NCBI GenBank assembly: GCA_944472155.2
Contig: OX235275.1
Location: 55,383,228 to 55,447,227, forward strand
Source: Trichobilharzia szidati
Taxonomy: Eukaryota; Platyhelminthes; Trematoda; Strigeidida; Schistosomatidae
Reading direction: 5' to 3'
Length of the DNA stretch: 64,000 nt
Shown here: positions 1 to 10,519 of the stretch, one piece after another
Position numbering within the stretch: position 1 is the stretch's first letter
Layout: every line of letters starts with the position of its first letter
The notes under the pieces: model-generated
What the model was told of the DNA's origin: nothing
What the model saw: the letters and a program-made list of their open reading frames with translations, nothing else
Database searches by the model: none
Position numbers and translations under genes: made by a program

Positions 1-260
1 ATCATTTCAGATTGTACTTATCCACTAGACCAATCGGGCCACGACAGCCATCTACTGTGAAATGGATGTCAGTTATGACTTTCAATTCCACGGGTTATTG
101 ATTGAACTAAAATGTTCGGCCTCTGTTGGTATTGCGGCTGGCTCCTAGTACCTAGTACGCGGAGGCATCAACAATATGTCCAAGCTAAAACAACCTGAAA
201 TGCGCATTCTGGATCCCATCAGGATGCTGTTAGTCACCATCCACCAAATAATATCCATAA
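1..260. repeat. SMalpha-like hammerhead SINE fragments
   Basis: Positions 1-52 hold a minus-strand tRNA-like head (TGGTCTAGTGG, an A-box form). Positions 100-180 match the minus-strand 3' part of the SMalpha-like units seen at 41130-41300. Positions 195-250 are a plus-strand piece with GAAATGCGCATTCTGGATCC and the GTCACCATCCACC tail. The 5' catalytic half is missing, so no active ribozyme is expected. Confidence 0.6.
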
Positions 261-339
261 TAGTTAGAGAATAATTAAAATTGGCGGGAGTAAGGATTCC
301 TTTTCGTGCTTAAGAAACACCTACCAGTGTATCACTAAA

Positions 340-500
340 TAAAGGTGTGGTAAAAACCATCAATACTTCGATATTAGACAACCTTGTCCACTAACACAGA
401 AGAATCTTCTCTTGTCATCTATCAAGTACCAAATAAATTGCCAAAAGTCGTTAAGTATCGAATACCCTAAAGATCAGAAGTCATGGGAATTAGCTTAAAA
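340..500 (+). mobile_element. Penelope-like element, nuclease-end fragment
   Basis: The run from the aaaaccatcaatacttcgat area to aagtaccaaataaattgcca closely resembles 40440-40570 in the PLE copy at 39650-40915. That part follows the GIY-YIG domain. The reading frame is broken. Confidence 0.55.
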
Positions 501-879
501 CAGTCGAGTCACTACAGACTGCCACTCTGGTCTTTTGGAGAATCTATATAGATTCATGAATGTTCTATTACGTCACATCATTTTAGGTATGAATATCCGT
601 CCTGGTGTGTTTAAACTGATCCTTATTTAGACATCTAGAGAGAAAAAGCAAAATAATTGAGCAAAGAAGAATATCCCCCCCTTTCGATAATTTCCTCTTC
701 TCGCTCGACAATTAGATATATATGTATGTTTATATACATAGAATATTCTAGATTAGTAGTCAATAACAATATTAGTGTTTTATAAATAATATCGATTTGT
801 AAAGTAAGATCAATAAAATTACCACAGTTCATAAAAATATAACAGCGAATAGAATATCAACTAAAATTGAAGAAATTTC

Positions 880-1260
880 TACAAGAAAACTGAAGATCAT
901 TCGAACCTAGATGGCCAAGGTAAGGACAATGTCTGAACCAACCAGCTTCTTTTGGACACATAAATTAACCTTATTAATGTAGATCCCAGCAGCCAGCCTT
1001 AGGAATATTTAGTAAACGAACTGTTAATGCCAAGTTAAGATGTTTTGGTATGCAGTAAATGACTTTGAAAGTCGTCTCGTTGACATCAGTCTTGTTCTGT
1101 GTATCCACAAGATGAGATAGAATAAAGCTATGAATGGATTTTGTTTGTCCTTTACTTAACCAACCACACAGGGTGATGTCAAGGAATCCGATGAGAAACA
1201 AGGCTAATTGTTGTACAGCCTTCACTAACCAACTGACAAACACACACACCCCACATACAC
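880..1260 (-). pseudogene. PLE GIY-YIG nuclease C-terminal fragment
   Basis: An open stretch at 974-1249 contains WLSKGQTKSIHSFILSHLVD followed by KVIYCIPKHLN. The same order is found in the PLE copies at 56345-56700 (WLSKGQTRSI..ILAHLVDT) and 8124-8459. This is the end of the endonuclease domain of a Penelope-like retroelement. The remainder of the element is not present nearby. Confidence 0.6.
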
Positions 1261-1374
1261 ATGAACTTCTGACCTTTTTCGCCTATTATCAGGCATTCGT
1301 ATAAGGTTCATAAGCAGCAATATATCAAACTTAATTAAGCTTGTAAAAGAGGCTGAATCCAACACACATGATTT

Positions 1375-1764
1375 ATCTTTCCCGGACCGTTTGATCTAAA
1401 GGCAACCAGATGGTAAACTAAACATCAATATAATATTATACAGAAAGTCTACACATTCGGACAGATGCCTACCTAGATTACAATTCAGCACAACATTTTA
1501 TCACCAAAATAACTACGGCTAAGAATTTGATTAACAGAGCCAGATGTCTAGTTACTGAGGTAGAAGAGATCAGCAAAGAGTTGAAATTAGTTCAGTCTAC
1601 ACTTGAATTAAATAATTACCGTAAAACTTTCATAAAAAAATATCTGAACAGTGAAGACAAGGCTGCATCATAACCTGTGGTGATTCCTTATGGCAAAGAA
1701 ACATCGGATAAGATAAAGCGAATCCTTAACAATCATGACATAAAAGTGCATTTTTGTGCAACGA
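1375..1764 (+). pseudogene. PLE reverse transcriptase thumb and linker, 5' side of a nested insertion
   Basis: Translation gives a YRKSTHSDRCL box, a long helical stretch (VEEISKELKLVQSTLELNNY) and VVIPYGKETSDKIKRILNNH. This is the standard PLE order of thumb then VVIPY linker, as in the copy at 51016-51567. The copy has a stop before VVIPY. It is interrupted at 1765 by an RTE-like insertion, and its nuclease part resumes at 2452. Confidence 0.75.
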
Positions 1765-2451
1765 CAACAACAATAGACAACAATCAGCATAAATGGGAGG
1801 AACCTGAAAGAAACAACCTCTTTTACATACCTGGGAAGCATCGTTTCAACTACAGGCGGATGGAACTGACTAGGATATCAAAGCAAGAATCGGAAAAGCA
1901 AGACAAGCTTTCACTACTCTCAAGTCTGTGTGGAGGTCAACAACACTCAGCATCAAAAATAAGATCCGGATTTTCAACTCCAATGTGAAGTTAGTCAGTG
2001 CTAATATACGGATCAGAGACTTGCACTGCGCGTCATAAAGAGCATCTCAAACAAACTACACGCCTTCATTAACAGTAGTCTTCGCTCAATACTCAAGATC
2101 AGATGGCCAGAGAAGATCAGCAACAGGGATCTCTGGCAATGAGCGAACCAACCAGGAACCGATTGTGAAACAAATAGGCTGGAGGAAATGGAGATGGATT
2201 GGCCATACTCTGAGGAAACCATTAAGTGACATCACTAGACAAGCCATTGCTCGAGTGGAACCCGAAGGAGAAGCGGCAAGTTGGTCGTCAGTGCAAGGGT
2301 GACTTGGAGGAGGTCATGTGAAGAGGAGATGAAAACATGTGGGCAGACCTGGAGCAGGGTGAAAACGTTGGCAGAGAACCGAACGCAATGAAGTCGTGCG
2401 GCTGAAGCCCTATGTTCCTCTAGGAATTAAAGGAAAAAATAATAATAATTC
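1765..2451 (+). mobile_element. RTE/SR2-like LINE 3' end inserted in a PLE
   Basis: A 5'-truncated non-LTR retrotransposon. Remnants of the C-terminal region (GRARQAFTTLKSVWRS, a WRWIGHTLRK-type run) lead to a GAAGCCCTATGTTCCTCTAG 3' end and an AATAATAAT tail. It is flanked by a 9 bp duplication, gtgcaacga, at 1756-1764 and 2452-2460. This fixes the insertion boundaries and shows that the PLE is older. Confidence 0.82.
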
Positions 2452-2625
2452 GTGCAACGAATACCTTACGCCTCATCACTAGTGAAGGTTAAGGGTAAAA
2501 TAGAAGAAGACAATCAACAGAATTCCATATACCCGATCATTTACAAGATTATGACGTCGTATGTGCTGGAGAAACTCCCAGATAGGTGAACGTAAGAATA
2601 AAAGAGCACAAATTGATATAAGTAT
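2452..2625 (+). pseudogene. PLE nuclease remnant, 3' side of the nested insertion
   Basis: Remnants of IIYKI, a CDVVYAGETP-like box and VRIKEHK in shifting frames resemble a degraded GIY-YIG domain. They follow in proper order from the linker segment that ends at 1764. Confidence 0.6.
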
Positions 2626-2629
2626 AAAA

Positions 2630-2775
2630 CTTGGGCACTGTGGTGGTAGAGTATAACTCCATTATAGATAAGAATTTATTTTGATAAAATCACACAGTGT
2701 TGTTATACAGTAATATTAACTGATGACGTTTCGAGCACAAACTATCGCTGCTCACAATCATATCAGGTCACTCAC
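2630..2775 (-). repeat. PLE terminal repeat with hammerhead-like core
   Basis: Read on the minus strand: a GAGCA / TGCTC stem followed by GAAACGTC, the GAAA plus minimal stem III plus cleavage triplet of PLE hammerheads. A close copy lies at 31800-31950 on the same strand, and a divergent one on the plus strand at 2890-2985. The 5' core departs from CUGANGA, so activity is doubtful. Confidence 0.6.
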
Positions 2776-2889
2776 TCACACAACTTTTTCCCTCATATTA
2801 TTATTTCTGAATGTACAGTTTCCTATACTGACTTTTATTCAAATGTCTAATCATCAATTTTTACTCATATATATAAACTAAGTTAGAAA

Positions 2890-3165
2890 GTTGTATATGT
2901 ACCTTGATATGATTATGAGCAGTAATAGTTTGTCATCGAAACGTCATTAGTTAACATTACTGTACAACAACACTGTGATTTATCAAAATAAAATCTTATC
3001 TATAATGGAGAAAAAGCATAAACAATGTCTATTGGTGGTTCCATTGACTTCTGAAGATTTGAAGAAGCTAGAAGAGGAATCAGTGATTGCACTAAACTCG
3101 ATTGAAACTGGACACAAGATAGACTTTGATGATACAACAAAGATTCTACCTGGAAGGTTTTGATT
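2890..3165 (+). mobile_element. PLE terminal repeat joined to a nuclease C-terminal fragment
   Basis: Positions 2897-2955 carry gatatgattatgagcagtaa and GAAACGTC in plus orientation. They face the minus-strand copy at 2630-2775. The open stretch at 2975-3163 then reads LEEESVIALNSIETGHKIDF, like SAIALHAI.TGHKIDFDN in other PLE nuclease domains here. Confidence 0.6.
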
Positions 3166-3194
3166 CATATAAAGAAAGATTGACGGGAAAAGCC

Positions 3195-3196
<2 letters not shown>

Positions 3197-3236
<40 letters not shown>
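3197..3236. repeat. (AT)n microsatellite
   Basis: An uninterrupted run of about 19 AT units. 3240-3740 after it holds AT-rich sequence in which I recognise no gene or named repeat. Confidence 0.95.
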
Positions 3237-3239
<3 letters not shown>

Positions 3240-3739
3240 GGTCAATCCCAAAACGTTTGAACAGGTGTGACGATGTGATGTTAGCTGATGTTTGTTAAGT
3301 CCTGATTAACAGATTGAAAATGGACATGTATCACTGATTTATCTTACTCAACGTAAATACCCAATTGTCTATATCTTCTTATGGAAAGGTCAACAAAGGA
3401 CATACAAATCTTTAAATATTCCCATTCATCATATTATAACAAGACAAATAAGAGAACAACATTTCCAATTAGATCTTCTTCAGGCTTTACTCTAATTTAA
3501 ATAGACGGTGATTTTGTGGATAAAATAATAATAAAAGTGGCAAATGTTTTGAACGTCACTAATGACAATGATGATAATGATAACAAAATATTGATAATAA
3601 GGTTTATGCAGGTGGCGATAACAATAACGAAGGTACTAATATGTGTATACGTAGACAATTCAATGAATAAATTAGGTGAAATCTTAAAAGTTACGTAATA
3701 CTAAGGGTGAGTGAAGGGGACAGATAATCAGAGTTTAAA

Positions 3740-4406
3740 TAGATATCATAAAATTACGAAGGAAATGGAAAATAAGATATACATAGATGTGACACAGTTA
3801 GTCAGTTTACCTTTCGCTTGAGCAATCATAATTGGTTGGCAGCTGGAAAATGACAAACAAAGGGTGGCAACAGTGCAAGTCCGTTTTATTGCTCTGGATA
3901 ATCTCAGATGTACGACTTCACTAGACAAGTCTCCATTAAATTGTAATTTCATGAACAGTTGTTTCTTTTCAGCTGTTCTCAGTTTCTCTTTATTGTACCT
4001 GGTGTTCATGTGCCTGTCTCCTTACAAATCTACTAAGATAACCCATTTGGACCAGCGTATTTTGGATGTATCCTAACTCATTTTCTAAGAAGTCATCTGT
4101 ACAGATCTTTCTTCCTCTATTCTTGAGATATCTGACCAAATTGATTTTATATCGGATTGGTACAAAACTGAGGAAATGTGTATATTGTCCTACAGATGTA
4201 GGCTTTCTATAGACATCTCTCTTGAGTGAACCATCCTCTCTTCTGCTCAATTGGACGTCAAGGAAATGTGGTCTACCATCATGTTCTTCTTCACAAGTGA
4301 AGATGAGCGATGGATGTGCATCATTAAATTTTTTTACTAACATTTCATTCTTGTCAGCTTTCACATCAAGAATAATAATAAACGTATCATCAACATAACG
4401 CAAAAT
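3740..4406 (-). pseudogene. PLE reverse transcriptase (palm, thumb) and linker
   Basis: Reverse transcriptase of a Penelope-like element. The open stretch 4403-3990 begins MRYVDDTFIIIL, the catalytic YVDD box. It continues with PHFLDVQLSRREDGSLKR, the VYRKPTSVGQYTHFLS box typical of PLEs, and a helical thumb to GYLSRFVRRQAHEHQ. A frameshift near 4000 leads to KLQFNGDLSSEVVHLRLSRA, the linker before the nuclease. The nuclease itself is not in place. The fingers of the same copy lie at 5064-5400 on the same strand, separated by the inserted composite SINE A. At least one frameshift makes it a pseudogene. Confidence 0.82.
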
Positions 4407-4419
4407 AAGAATCCGTTTT

Positions 4420-5050
4420 TGTGATGATATTAGATGGTTGGAGGCAATCGGCCACAGGAAGCCTTGGACCTAGGTTTCGTGCTAGTTGGCACTCGTCAGC
4501 AAGGCGCATCTGCAACCTTGAAGGAACTGATGTCCCTTCTGAAATTCGAACCCACGTCACCCAGTGAGTACTGCAGTCAGAGACGTTACCACTGAGCTAT
4601 TCGGGCTCGCGATTGACCTCCTGTAGGTCTGTAGTGGATATTCTGATTTGACACTAGAAACTAGTGTGATGCGTCTAGTCCTCTCTTTGGTGCAGACTGA
4701 ATTCTATCAGTCAGGTTGTAATGTGGCCACCATTCTAGGTAGCTCGCCATCACGGTGGTAACGTCTCTGACTGCAGAAGTCACTGGGTGACGCGGGTTCG
4801 AATCTCAGAAGGGACATCAGTTCCTTCAAGGTTGCAGATACGCCTTGCTGATGAGTGCCAACTAGCACGAAACCTAGGTCCAAGGCTTCCTGTGGCCGAT
4901 TGCCTCCAACCATCTAATATCATCACAAACAATGCACACCGTGATGGCGAGCTACCTAGAATGGTGGCCACATTACAACCTGACTGATAGAATTCAGTCT
5001 GCACCAAAGAGAGGACTAGACGCATCACACTAGTTACTAGTGTCAAATCA
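4420..5050. mobile_element. Palindromic composite SINE A with 13 bp target duplication
   Basis: Order of parts: A' (4421-4592), spacer, B' (4648-4757), A (4755-4926), B (4937-5046). A' and A are inverted copies of a tRNA-like head and body with an A box TAGCTCAGTGG and a B-box-like GGTTCGAATTT. B' and B are 110 bp inverted copies differing at about one base. The whole unit is flanked by aagaatccgtttt at 4407-4419 and 5051-5063, and it splits a minus-strand PLE. The same arrangement occurs at 58161-58687. Confidence 0.85.
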
Positions 5051-5063
5051 AAGAATCCGTTTT

Positions 5064-5400
5064 ATCTGTTACTTGTTTCAATGGACCATTTTCAAGCTAA
5101 GCAAGAAAGAAATCCGCCAAAAAGTGGACGTAATGAAGAACCACGCATGGCAATCCCGTCAATTTGTCTGTAATAAATAAAGGTTTTTTGAATATGAAGT
5201 GTACATTCATAGTACATCTTAAAAGCAACTCTTTCAGACTAATAATTGGAATTCCAATATCGAATTGTTTTTCTAGTATCTGTTAGCATACGAATTCCAC
5301 AGTCTCCATAAGTGGTACACTGGTGAACAGTAATACGACATCTAAGGATGTCATTGGCTTCCTATTTGCATTAATATCAATGAATTCAAAAACGTGTTTA
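5064..5400 (-). pseudogene. PLE reverse transcriptase, finger and pre-palm region
   Basis: Broken frames on the minus strand give pieces like LENGPLKQVTDKT. They also give a degenerate form of the QTDGIAMGSPLGPLLAD box that precedes YVDD in PLEs. This is the upstream half of the copy at 3740-4406. Confidence 0.55.
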
Positions 5401-5642
5401 ACACTATGATTTACCACCTTGTGTGTAAATGATATACAATTGCTCCTCGCTCTACACATACAAATGACTGTAAAGTGTATATTTATTTATTTATGACCCT
5501 GAACTTTAATCGAACATGATCACTGAAAATCTGATGCAAAAGTACACACAGTGTTTACAGTGTTTAACAAAAAATAACCCACCAGTAGACTAATAGTAAT
5601 AATATCTAGTCTGCGGTCAAATCATGATCACAGTTCATACAA

Positions 5643-5940
5643 TAAACGTTTTTGTATTTCCCAATGAATGAAAAAACAAAACGATATTGCTGGTTTTACT
5701 GACGTTTCGCTATTTAATGCTAATAGCTTTATTAAAGTATCATTAAACCGGAATTTACAAAATCTCAGCATACATATATAAGAAAGAGTCAAGAGGTGAG
5801 AAAATAGACTTAGGTCAAGTTGAAGGAACATATTGAAAGTAAAAATAGCAATGAAGATCACTAAACCAAATAACAAAGGTAATAGTACGTCTGTTATTGT
5901 ATCAAAATGAAGTTTACTAACTTGATCATCGTTCGTTAGT
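5643..5940 (-). repeat. PLE terminal repeat, left inverted arm
   Basis: About 298 bp that recurs in inverted orientation at 6808-7108 with roughly 85-90% identity by eye. Each arm carries a GCTATT / AATAGC stem next to GAAACGTCAG, a hammerhead-like 3' half. Confidence 0.8.
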
Positions 5941-5954
5941 CTGGAGGCATTTTT

Positions 5955-6600
5955 CGTGTTGTTTCAAGTCTTCTTAGACGCTCACACTCTCTGATAACCG
6001 ACGAGAAAGAAAAAGAAGAAGAAATATCAAACATCACTGAAACTCTCAAGCAAAACAACTACCCAAGGAACTTCATCAACAAAATCAACACTGATATTAA
6101 GTATGGTTGAAAACGCATTCCGAAAACATGGATCTCAACAGTCGTCATTCCATATAGAGCAAAGACGTCAGACGATATCAGAAGAGTACTCAATCAACTC
6201 GACATTAGAGTTTTCTTCAAAACATCAGACACACTTCAAAGCAACCTTGTCCACATAAAAGACCAGATCCCTAAAGATTCTCTTTCTAATTGTGTCTATA
6301 AAATAAAATGCTTGCAGTGTGATACGATATACATCGGACAAACATCGGTAGAGGGAAATCAAGATCAGAAGAAATGAACGCCGTAGAGCATCTGTTCGAC
6401 CACCGAGAAATCCGGTTGAACTAGCAAAACTTCAAAAATCATCAGTCATAGGTCTACATGCTATAGAATCAGGTCACAAAATTGATTTTGACAATATTGA
6501 AATGATCCAGAAAAACTTCAGAAATCACAAAGAACGTCTGATATCATCAGAAGCACTTCATTTCATCAAATGGAATCCAAATTGTCTGGACTGAATAGGA
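5955..6600 (+). pseudogene. PLE thumb, linker and GIY-YIG nuclease between inverted arms
   Basis: The plus strand reads ITETLKQNNYPRNFINKINT, then a stop, then STVVIPYRAKTSDDIRRVLN, then SNCVYKIKCLQCDTIYIGQT. The last is the Cys-flanked GIY-YIG-type core of a Penelope endonuclease. A later frame gives SSVIGLHAIESGHKIDFDNI and ends near FIKWNPNCLD. At least one stop and one frameshift disable it, and the reverse transcriptase palm is absent. It lies between the inverted arms 5643-5940 and 6808-7108, so the whole 5643-7108 block looks like one 5'-truncated PLE insertion. Confidence 0.82.
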
Positions 6601-6807
6601 ATGATGGACTAAAACAGAATTTGACCTGGTTACAACACCCCCCACCTCCCCCATGAAGTGACAAAATCAATACGAATATGATAAGCAAGTTCACTAGGTA
6701 AACACACACTGCCTTTATGATTGTAAACACTGATCAAATCCAACAATCCACACTTGATTTTGTCATCTTTACCAATTGGCCAACTTGACAACGAAAATTG
6801 ACCCCAA

Positions 6808-7108
6808 ACTAACGAACGATGATCAAGTTAGTAAACTTTGTTTTGATACCATAACAGACGTACTATTACCTTTGTCATTTGGCTTAGTGATCTTCATTGG
6901 TATTTTGACTTTCAATGTGTCCTTTTAACTTGACCTAACTTGTCTATTTTCTCACCCCCTAACTGTTTGTTATATATATGCTGAGATTTTGTAAATTCCG
7001 GTTTAATAATACTTTGATAAAGCTATTAGCTGCATTAAATAGCGAAACGTCAGTAAAAGGAACAATATCGTTTTGTTTTTCATTCATTGGGAAATATAAG
7101 GGAAACCT
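6808..7108 (+). repeat. PLE terminal repeat, right inverted arm
   Basis: Begins actaacgaacgatgatcaag and ends near cattgggaaatataaggg. It is the inverted partner of 5643-5940. Confidence 0.8.
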
Positions 7109-7259
7109 TTATTATAATGAATATCATACACCCAATGCCCAAATTTTTTTAAACCGTTAAAGGTGAACTTGGTTTGGACATATATAACAGCTCATACAAC
7201 TTTGTTCTGATGTCTATTCATGACTCACATGACTGAATGAGGAATTTAAAAATATGTCC

Positions 7260-7640
7260 TTTTCAAAGGTTGATTTTGTAAGGAATTGATTTATTTTTTG
7301 AATTTGACCACGGATCGATATCAGTTAGAGAACCAATGGAAACCAACCTGGGACAGCTGGACAACCAGCTGTTTCGTCTGTCTAGTTTGGGACTCATCAT
7401 TAGTACGCACCCACTACCTGGGTTCGAACCCAGGATCTTCTGATTACAAGGCAAGCTCATAAACCATTCCACCATTGGGACCTGATTCAATGGCCACTGC
7501 ATGAATTCTACCAATTTATGATTTATAAGGCGACTGGCACCACCCAATGTCATCGGTGGGAAATCCATCCTTACTCCCGACTGGATGGACCCCACTGTGG
7601 GCAAAACTTCTCACTAGAACACACTCCAGGGAACTCCATC
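7260..7640 (-). mobile_element. SINE B (tRNA-like head and hammerhead)
   Basis: On the minus strand a tRNA-like part with GGTTCGAACCC-type B box precedes a GAGTCCCAAACTAG..GACGAAACAGCTG hammerhead motif, then the gttctctaactgatatcgat tail. The hammerhead reads ctaatgatgagtccc, so the first core base is changed. Confidence 0.75.
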
Positions 7641-7649
7641 CTTCTTATT

Positions 7650-7760
7650 TTAGTAGGCAAAAGACAAGTAGTTCAGCAAAGAGTCTCTTTTCGGCGAATT
7701 CATTTTCAAAGCTGTACAATCGCAAATATATATGGTTATTTTGTGTGTGTTTGTATACAT
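7650..7760. repeat. PLE terminal repeat fragment
   Basis: caaagagtctcttttcggcg and the following tgtacaatcgcaaatata match 21645-21730, and inverted they match 23090-23160. At the latter site the sequence borders a PLE nuclease. 7760-8100 after it is AT-rich with no recognised feature. Confidence 0.5.
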
Positions 7761-8109
7761 TAAATTTGTCAAACAAAATACGGTTAGTAAGTTCAAATGA
7801 ATTGGATTTTGATAAGAGGATAGCAACAAAAGTGATGAGTTGTCAAAAACGATTGTTAAAGAGGAGTAAGTTTAAGTGAATTGGATGTTCATATAAGAGG
7901 GTAGTAACAGAAGTGATGAGTTGTCATAAATGATTGTTAAATAAGAGTTACGCAATGGCATGAATAGTTTGATGAATGAGTTGTACTCAAAGGGTGTGCA
8001 TGGAAACAAAATAATATACAGAATTACACAAGGGTTTTAAGTTAGAAAAATAAGCATACAAACAGAAGTAAGGTCAAATCAAACAAACAAAGAAAGAAGA
8101 GTTGGGTCA

Positions 8110-9190
8110 AATCAACGGAGTTGTTACCATGCGAGTAGAAGTGGTTGGATAATTTTCTTTTGTATGCATAGTTCTGGTTCCACCAACTGGATGGCTAGGG
8201 CTTCTGCGATGCAAAGAAGACGAAATCGTACTGTCTTTGGGAGGTTGTTCTTCACTTTGTAGATCACTTTGAAGGAGGCGTTCGTTGAGATGGAATGACC
8301 AGTGTTGACGAGATGTTCGATTATTGCACTCCTTATATGGCCATTATTTCCTTTCTGTAGCCACGCTGGGCAGTGTTCTTTGACCCTTTTTGACAGAGGA
8401 TGCGCGTTGAACGACCGATGTACCTGGCTCCACAGCAACAGGTGAACTGATATATACACATAGAAGTGGTCATGTGCGGAATCTTGTCCTTTGGGTTTCT
8501 GCAGATCAGAGGGCGACTGGAGAACACTATTCTTAGTGTTGCCGCAGGGAAAGTTCTTCCTAAAGAGGTGGAAATTCTCCTGCTGAGGACGTCACTAAAT
8601 AGGTCTCCTTTGAAGTCTAGGTTCATATAAAGTATCTTTTTTGGCACGGATGGTGTCTCTTGCTTTTGGTTTTTCTGTTTGATGTTTTTGTCTACAAATC
8701 TTGGTGGGTAGCCATTTTGTATGAAGATTTCCCTCAGGAAGTTTAGTTCTTCTTCCATGGTGTCGGAGCTGCGGATGCGTCTGACGCGAGTGGCAAGGGA
8801 TTTAATTAGTTTTCTTTTCCGACTGATTGGTACCCAGCTGTAGAAACTTGTTAATTGTCCGTTCCAAGTCGGTTTCCTATGGATTGACCTTCTTAAAGTT
8901 CCGTCATCTCTCCTTGTAAGCTCAACGTCAAGAAAAGGGATTTTAGATTCATTTTCAGTTTCCAAAGTGAACTTTGTGGCTGGATGGCATTTGTTGAATA
9001 TTTGTATTAGTTGATTGAGATTGTGATCGTCATCACAGATGATAAAGATGTCGTCAACATATCTAACGTACAACTGGAAATTGTCGATGGTTGATTTGAG
9101 TGGGCCGTTCTCGAGGCTTGCCATGAAGCAGTCTGCTAGTAATGGGCCCAGATCTTGATTAATTCTCCTGAAGAAGTTCGTACCACGAGT
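8110..9190 (-). pseudogene. PLE reverse transcriptase and GIY-YIG nuclease, longest copy
   Basis: A Penelope-like copy with reverse transcriptase palm to nuclease. The minus strand from about 9185 reads GPLLADCFMASLENGPLK, then LYVRYVDDIFIICDD (YVDD catalytic box), KIPFLDVELTRRDDGTLRRS, IHRKPTWNGQLTSFYSWVPI, a thumb ending PPRFVDKNIKQ, the linker ILYMNLDFKGDLFSDVLSRR, and the nuclease core CIYQFTCCCGARYIGRSTR. A frameshift near 8400 moves to HCPAWLQKGNNGHIRSAIIE, ending CIQKKIIQPLLLAW. It starts abruptly upstream of GPLLAD, next to a hammerhead-like ctgaagaagttcgtaccacg (9172-9191), so it is 5'-truncated. Confidence 0.85.
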
Positions 9191-9404
9191 TTGGCGAACA
9201 AGAGGATTTTGAAATTACTTAATTTCAATTTCACTGAGATTTTTCAAATGTAATCATTATTATGTCTGAGGAATCAAATGAAGACGCCATTGTAAAGAAG
9301 CTATAATTCTTAGGCAGTTGGATTCCGTGTCAAAGGTTAAATCATCAACTGGTTAGACTAATACACCTGAAGGTCTTCCATGCGATCCTATATAGGTGGA
9401 GTTA

Positions 9405-9465
9405 TAGGTGCATACTGATGAAGAGTCCCAAACTAGGAAGAAACAGATGCTAATCCAGTACTCCT
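9405..9465 (+). ncRNA. SINE B hammerhead fragment
   Basis: catactgatgaagagtccca, aactaggaagaaacag and ccagtactcc occur in hammerhead order. The first core base and one stem II base are changed, so it is probably inactive. 9470-10020 around it holds AT-rich sequence without a recognised gene. Confidence 0.55.
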
Positions 9466-10037
9466 TTATATACTTGAAAAGAATATTTTTTTTTATTCAC
9501 CAAAAAACAACCTTTTGGAATTTATTGTTAAAGGGCATCTTTAATCAGCTTTTAAGTGTCTTAGTAAACATTTTTTTGATTGAATTAGTTGGTCGAAATT
9601 TCACTGAGTGTGAGTTTCTGCAGAGAAATTTGCATACAAGTTTATCCCAGTTAAAGTTGCCAGTCCAGTCTATACAAGAGCACACAAAGGTAGATAAAAG
9701 AGGTTAGAACGAACTATAAACACACCATTGTATACTGCATATACACATATACACATATATTTTAACAAAAGTAGACTAATTTTGAAAGTCTGAGGTCAAA
9801 TTTTGATCACAGTTCATATAAAAAACTTTGTTTTGTTTTGTTTATTATACCTATTGATAGCTGTTTCTTGATTCATGTGACAGAACAAACAATTTAAAAC
9901 AAGAGATATACTTTTATATATAAACATACTATTTTATTTATTTATTTATTTATTATACATGTGGATGCCAGTTGCATGGCTCATGATTGGACAAGGTTCC
10001 TTTTATATATAAACCTCTGATATGTTAATTTCGATTA

Positions 10038-10089
10038 ATTTCCCTGAAGAAGTTCGGACCACCAGATTGCCGAACGAAACGTTGGAAAT
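10038..10089 (+). ncRNA. Hammerhead ribozyme motif, PLE type
   Basis: Stem I TTTCC / GGAAA (10039-10043, 10084-10088). Core CTGAAGA (10044-10050), one extra A, stem II GTTCGG / CCGAAC (10052-10057, 10070-10075) with a 12-nt loop. GAAA (10076-10079), a minimal stem III, and U at the cleavage position. All three elements are in the order of a self-cleaving hammerhead. U rather than C at the cleavage position and the extra A may slow it. Confidence 0.7.
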
Positions 10090-10239
10090 AATCATTTCAA
10101 TTTCGTTAAGATTTTACAAATATAATTTTATAAATGTCTACTTCTCACTCAGTGCTCAATGATTTTGCAACTATCCGGTCAAATCTTGATCAAAGTTCAT
10201 ATAAACAAGAGATAATAATAACAATAATATTATTATTAT

Positions 10240-10445
10240 TCCCTTGGGTTCCAAGTGGAACATACGGCTTCAACAGCATATCTCCATTTTCTTCCATTTT
10301 CTACTGTACTCTTCAACTGGCTAGCTTCACAATTGCCTATAATCTCTCCTCACACGATCTCCTCCATGTCAACCTCGCACCAACGACCCACTCGTCACTT
10401 CCCATTTGGCTTTCACTCGAATGATGGCCTAGCTGGCGCATGATG
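10240..10445 (-). mobile_element. RTE-like LINE 3' end
   Basis: Plus-strand ttcccttgggttccaagtgg and aacatacggcttcaacag are the reverse of the RTE 3' end. An AAT/ATT tail lies at 10208-10240 on the expected side. Confidence 0.75.
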
Positions 10446-10519
10446 TTATTCGATCCCCGGCCAATGTACTCATAAACCTCGCTTGACTAACAAAAGTGAT
10501 CCGTAGGAAAGATGTAACA

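Noticed and set aside
5681..5780. Active hammerhead in the PLE arms at 5.7 and 7.0 kb
   Set aside because: Stem II and GAAACGTC are present, but the 5' core (TTGATAA / TTAATAA) lacks invariant bases, so only a hammerhead-like remnant is claimed.
5628..7160. Hydrophobic open frames at 5628-5876 and 6978-7160 as membrane proteins
   Set aside because: Both are translations of the inverted PLE terminal repeats.
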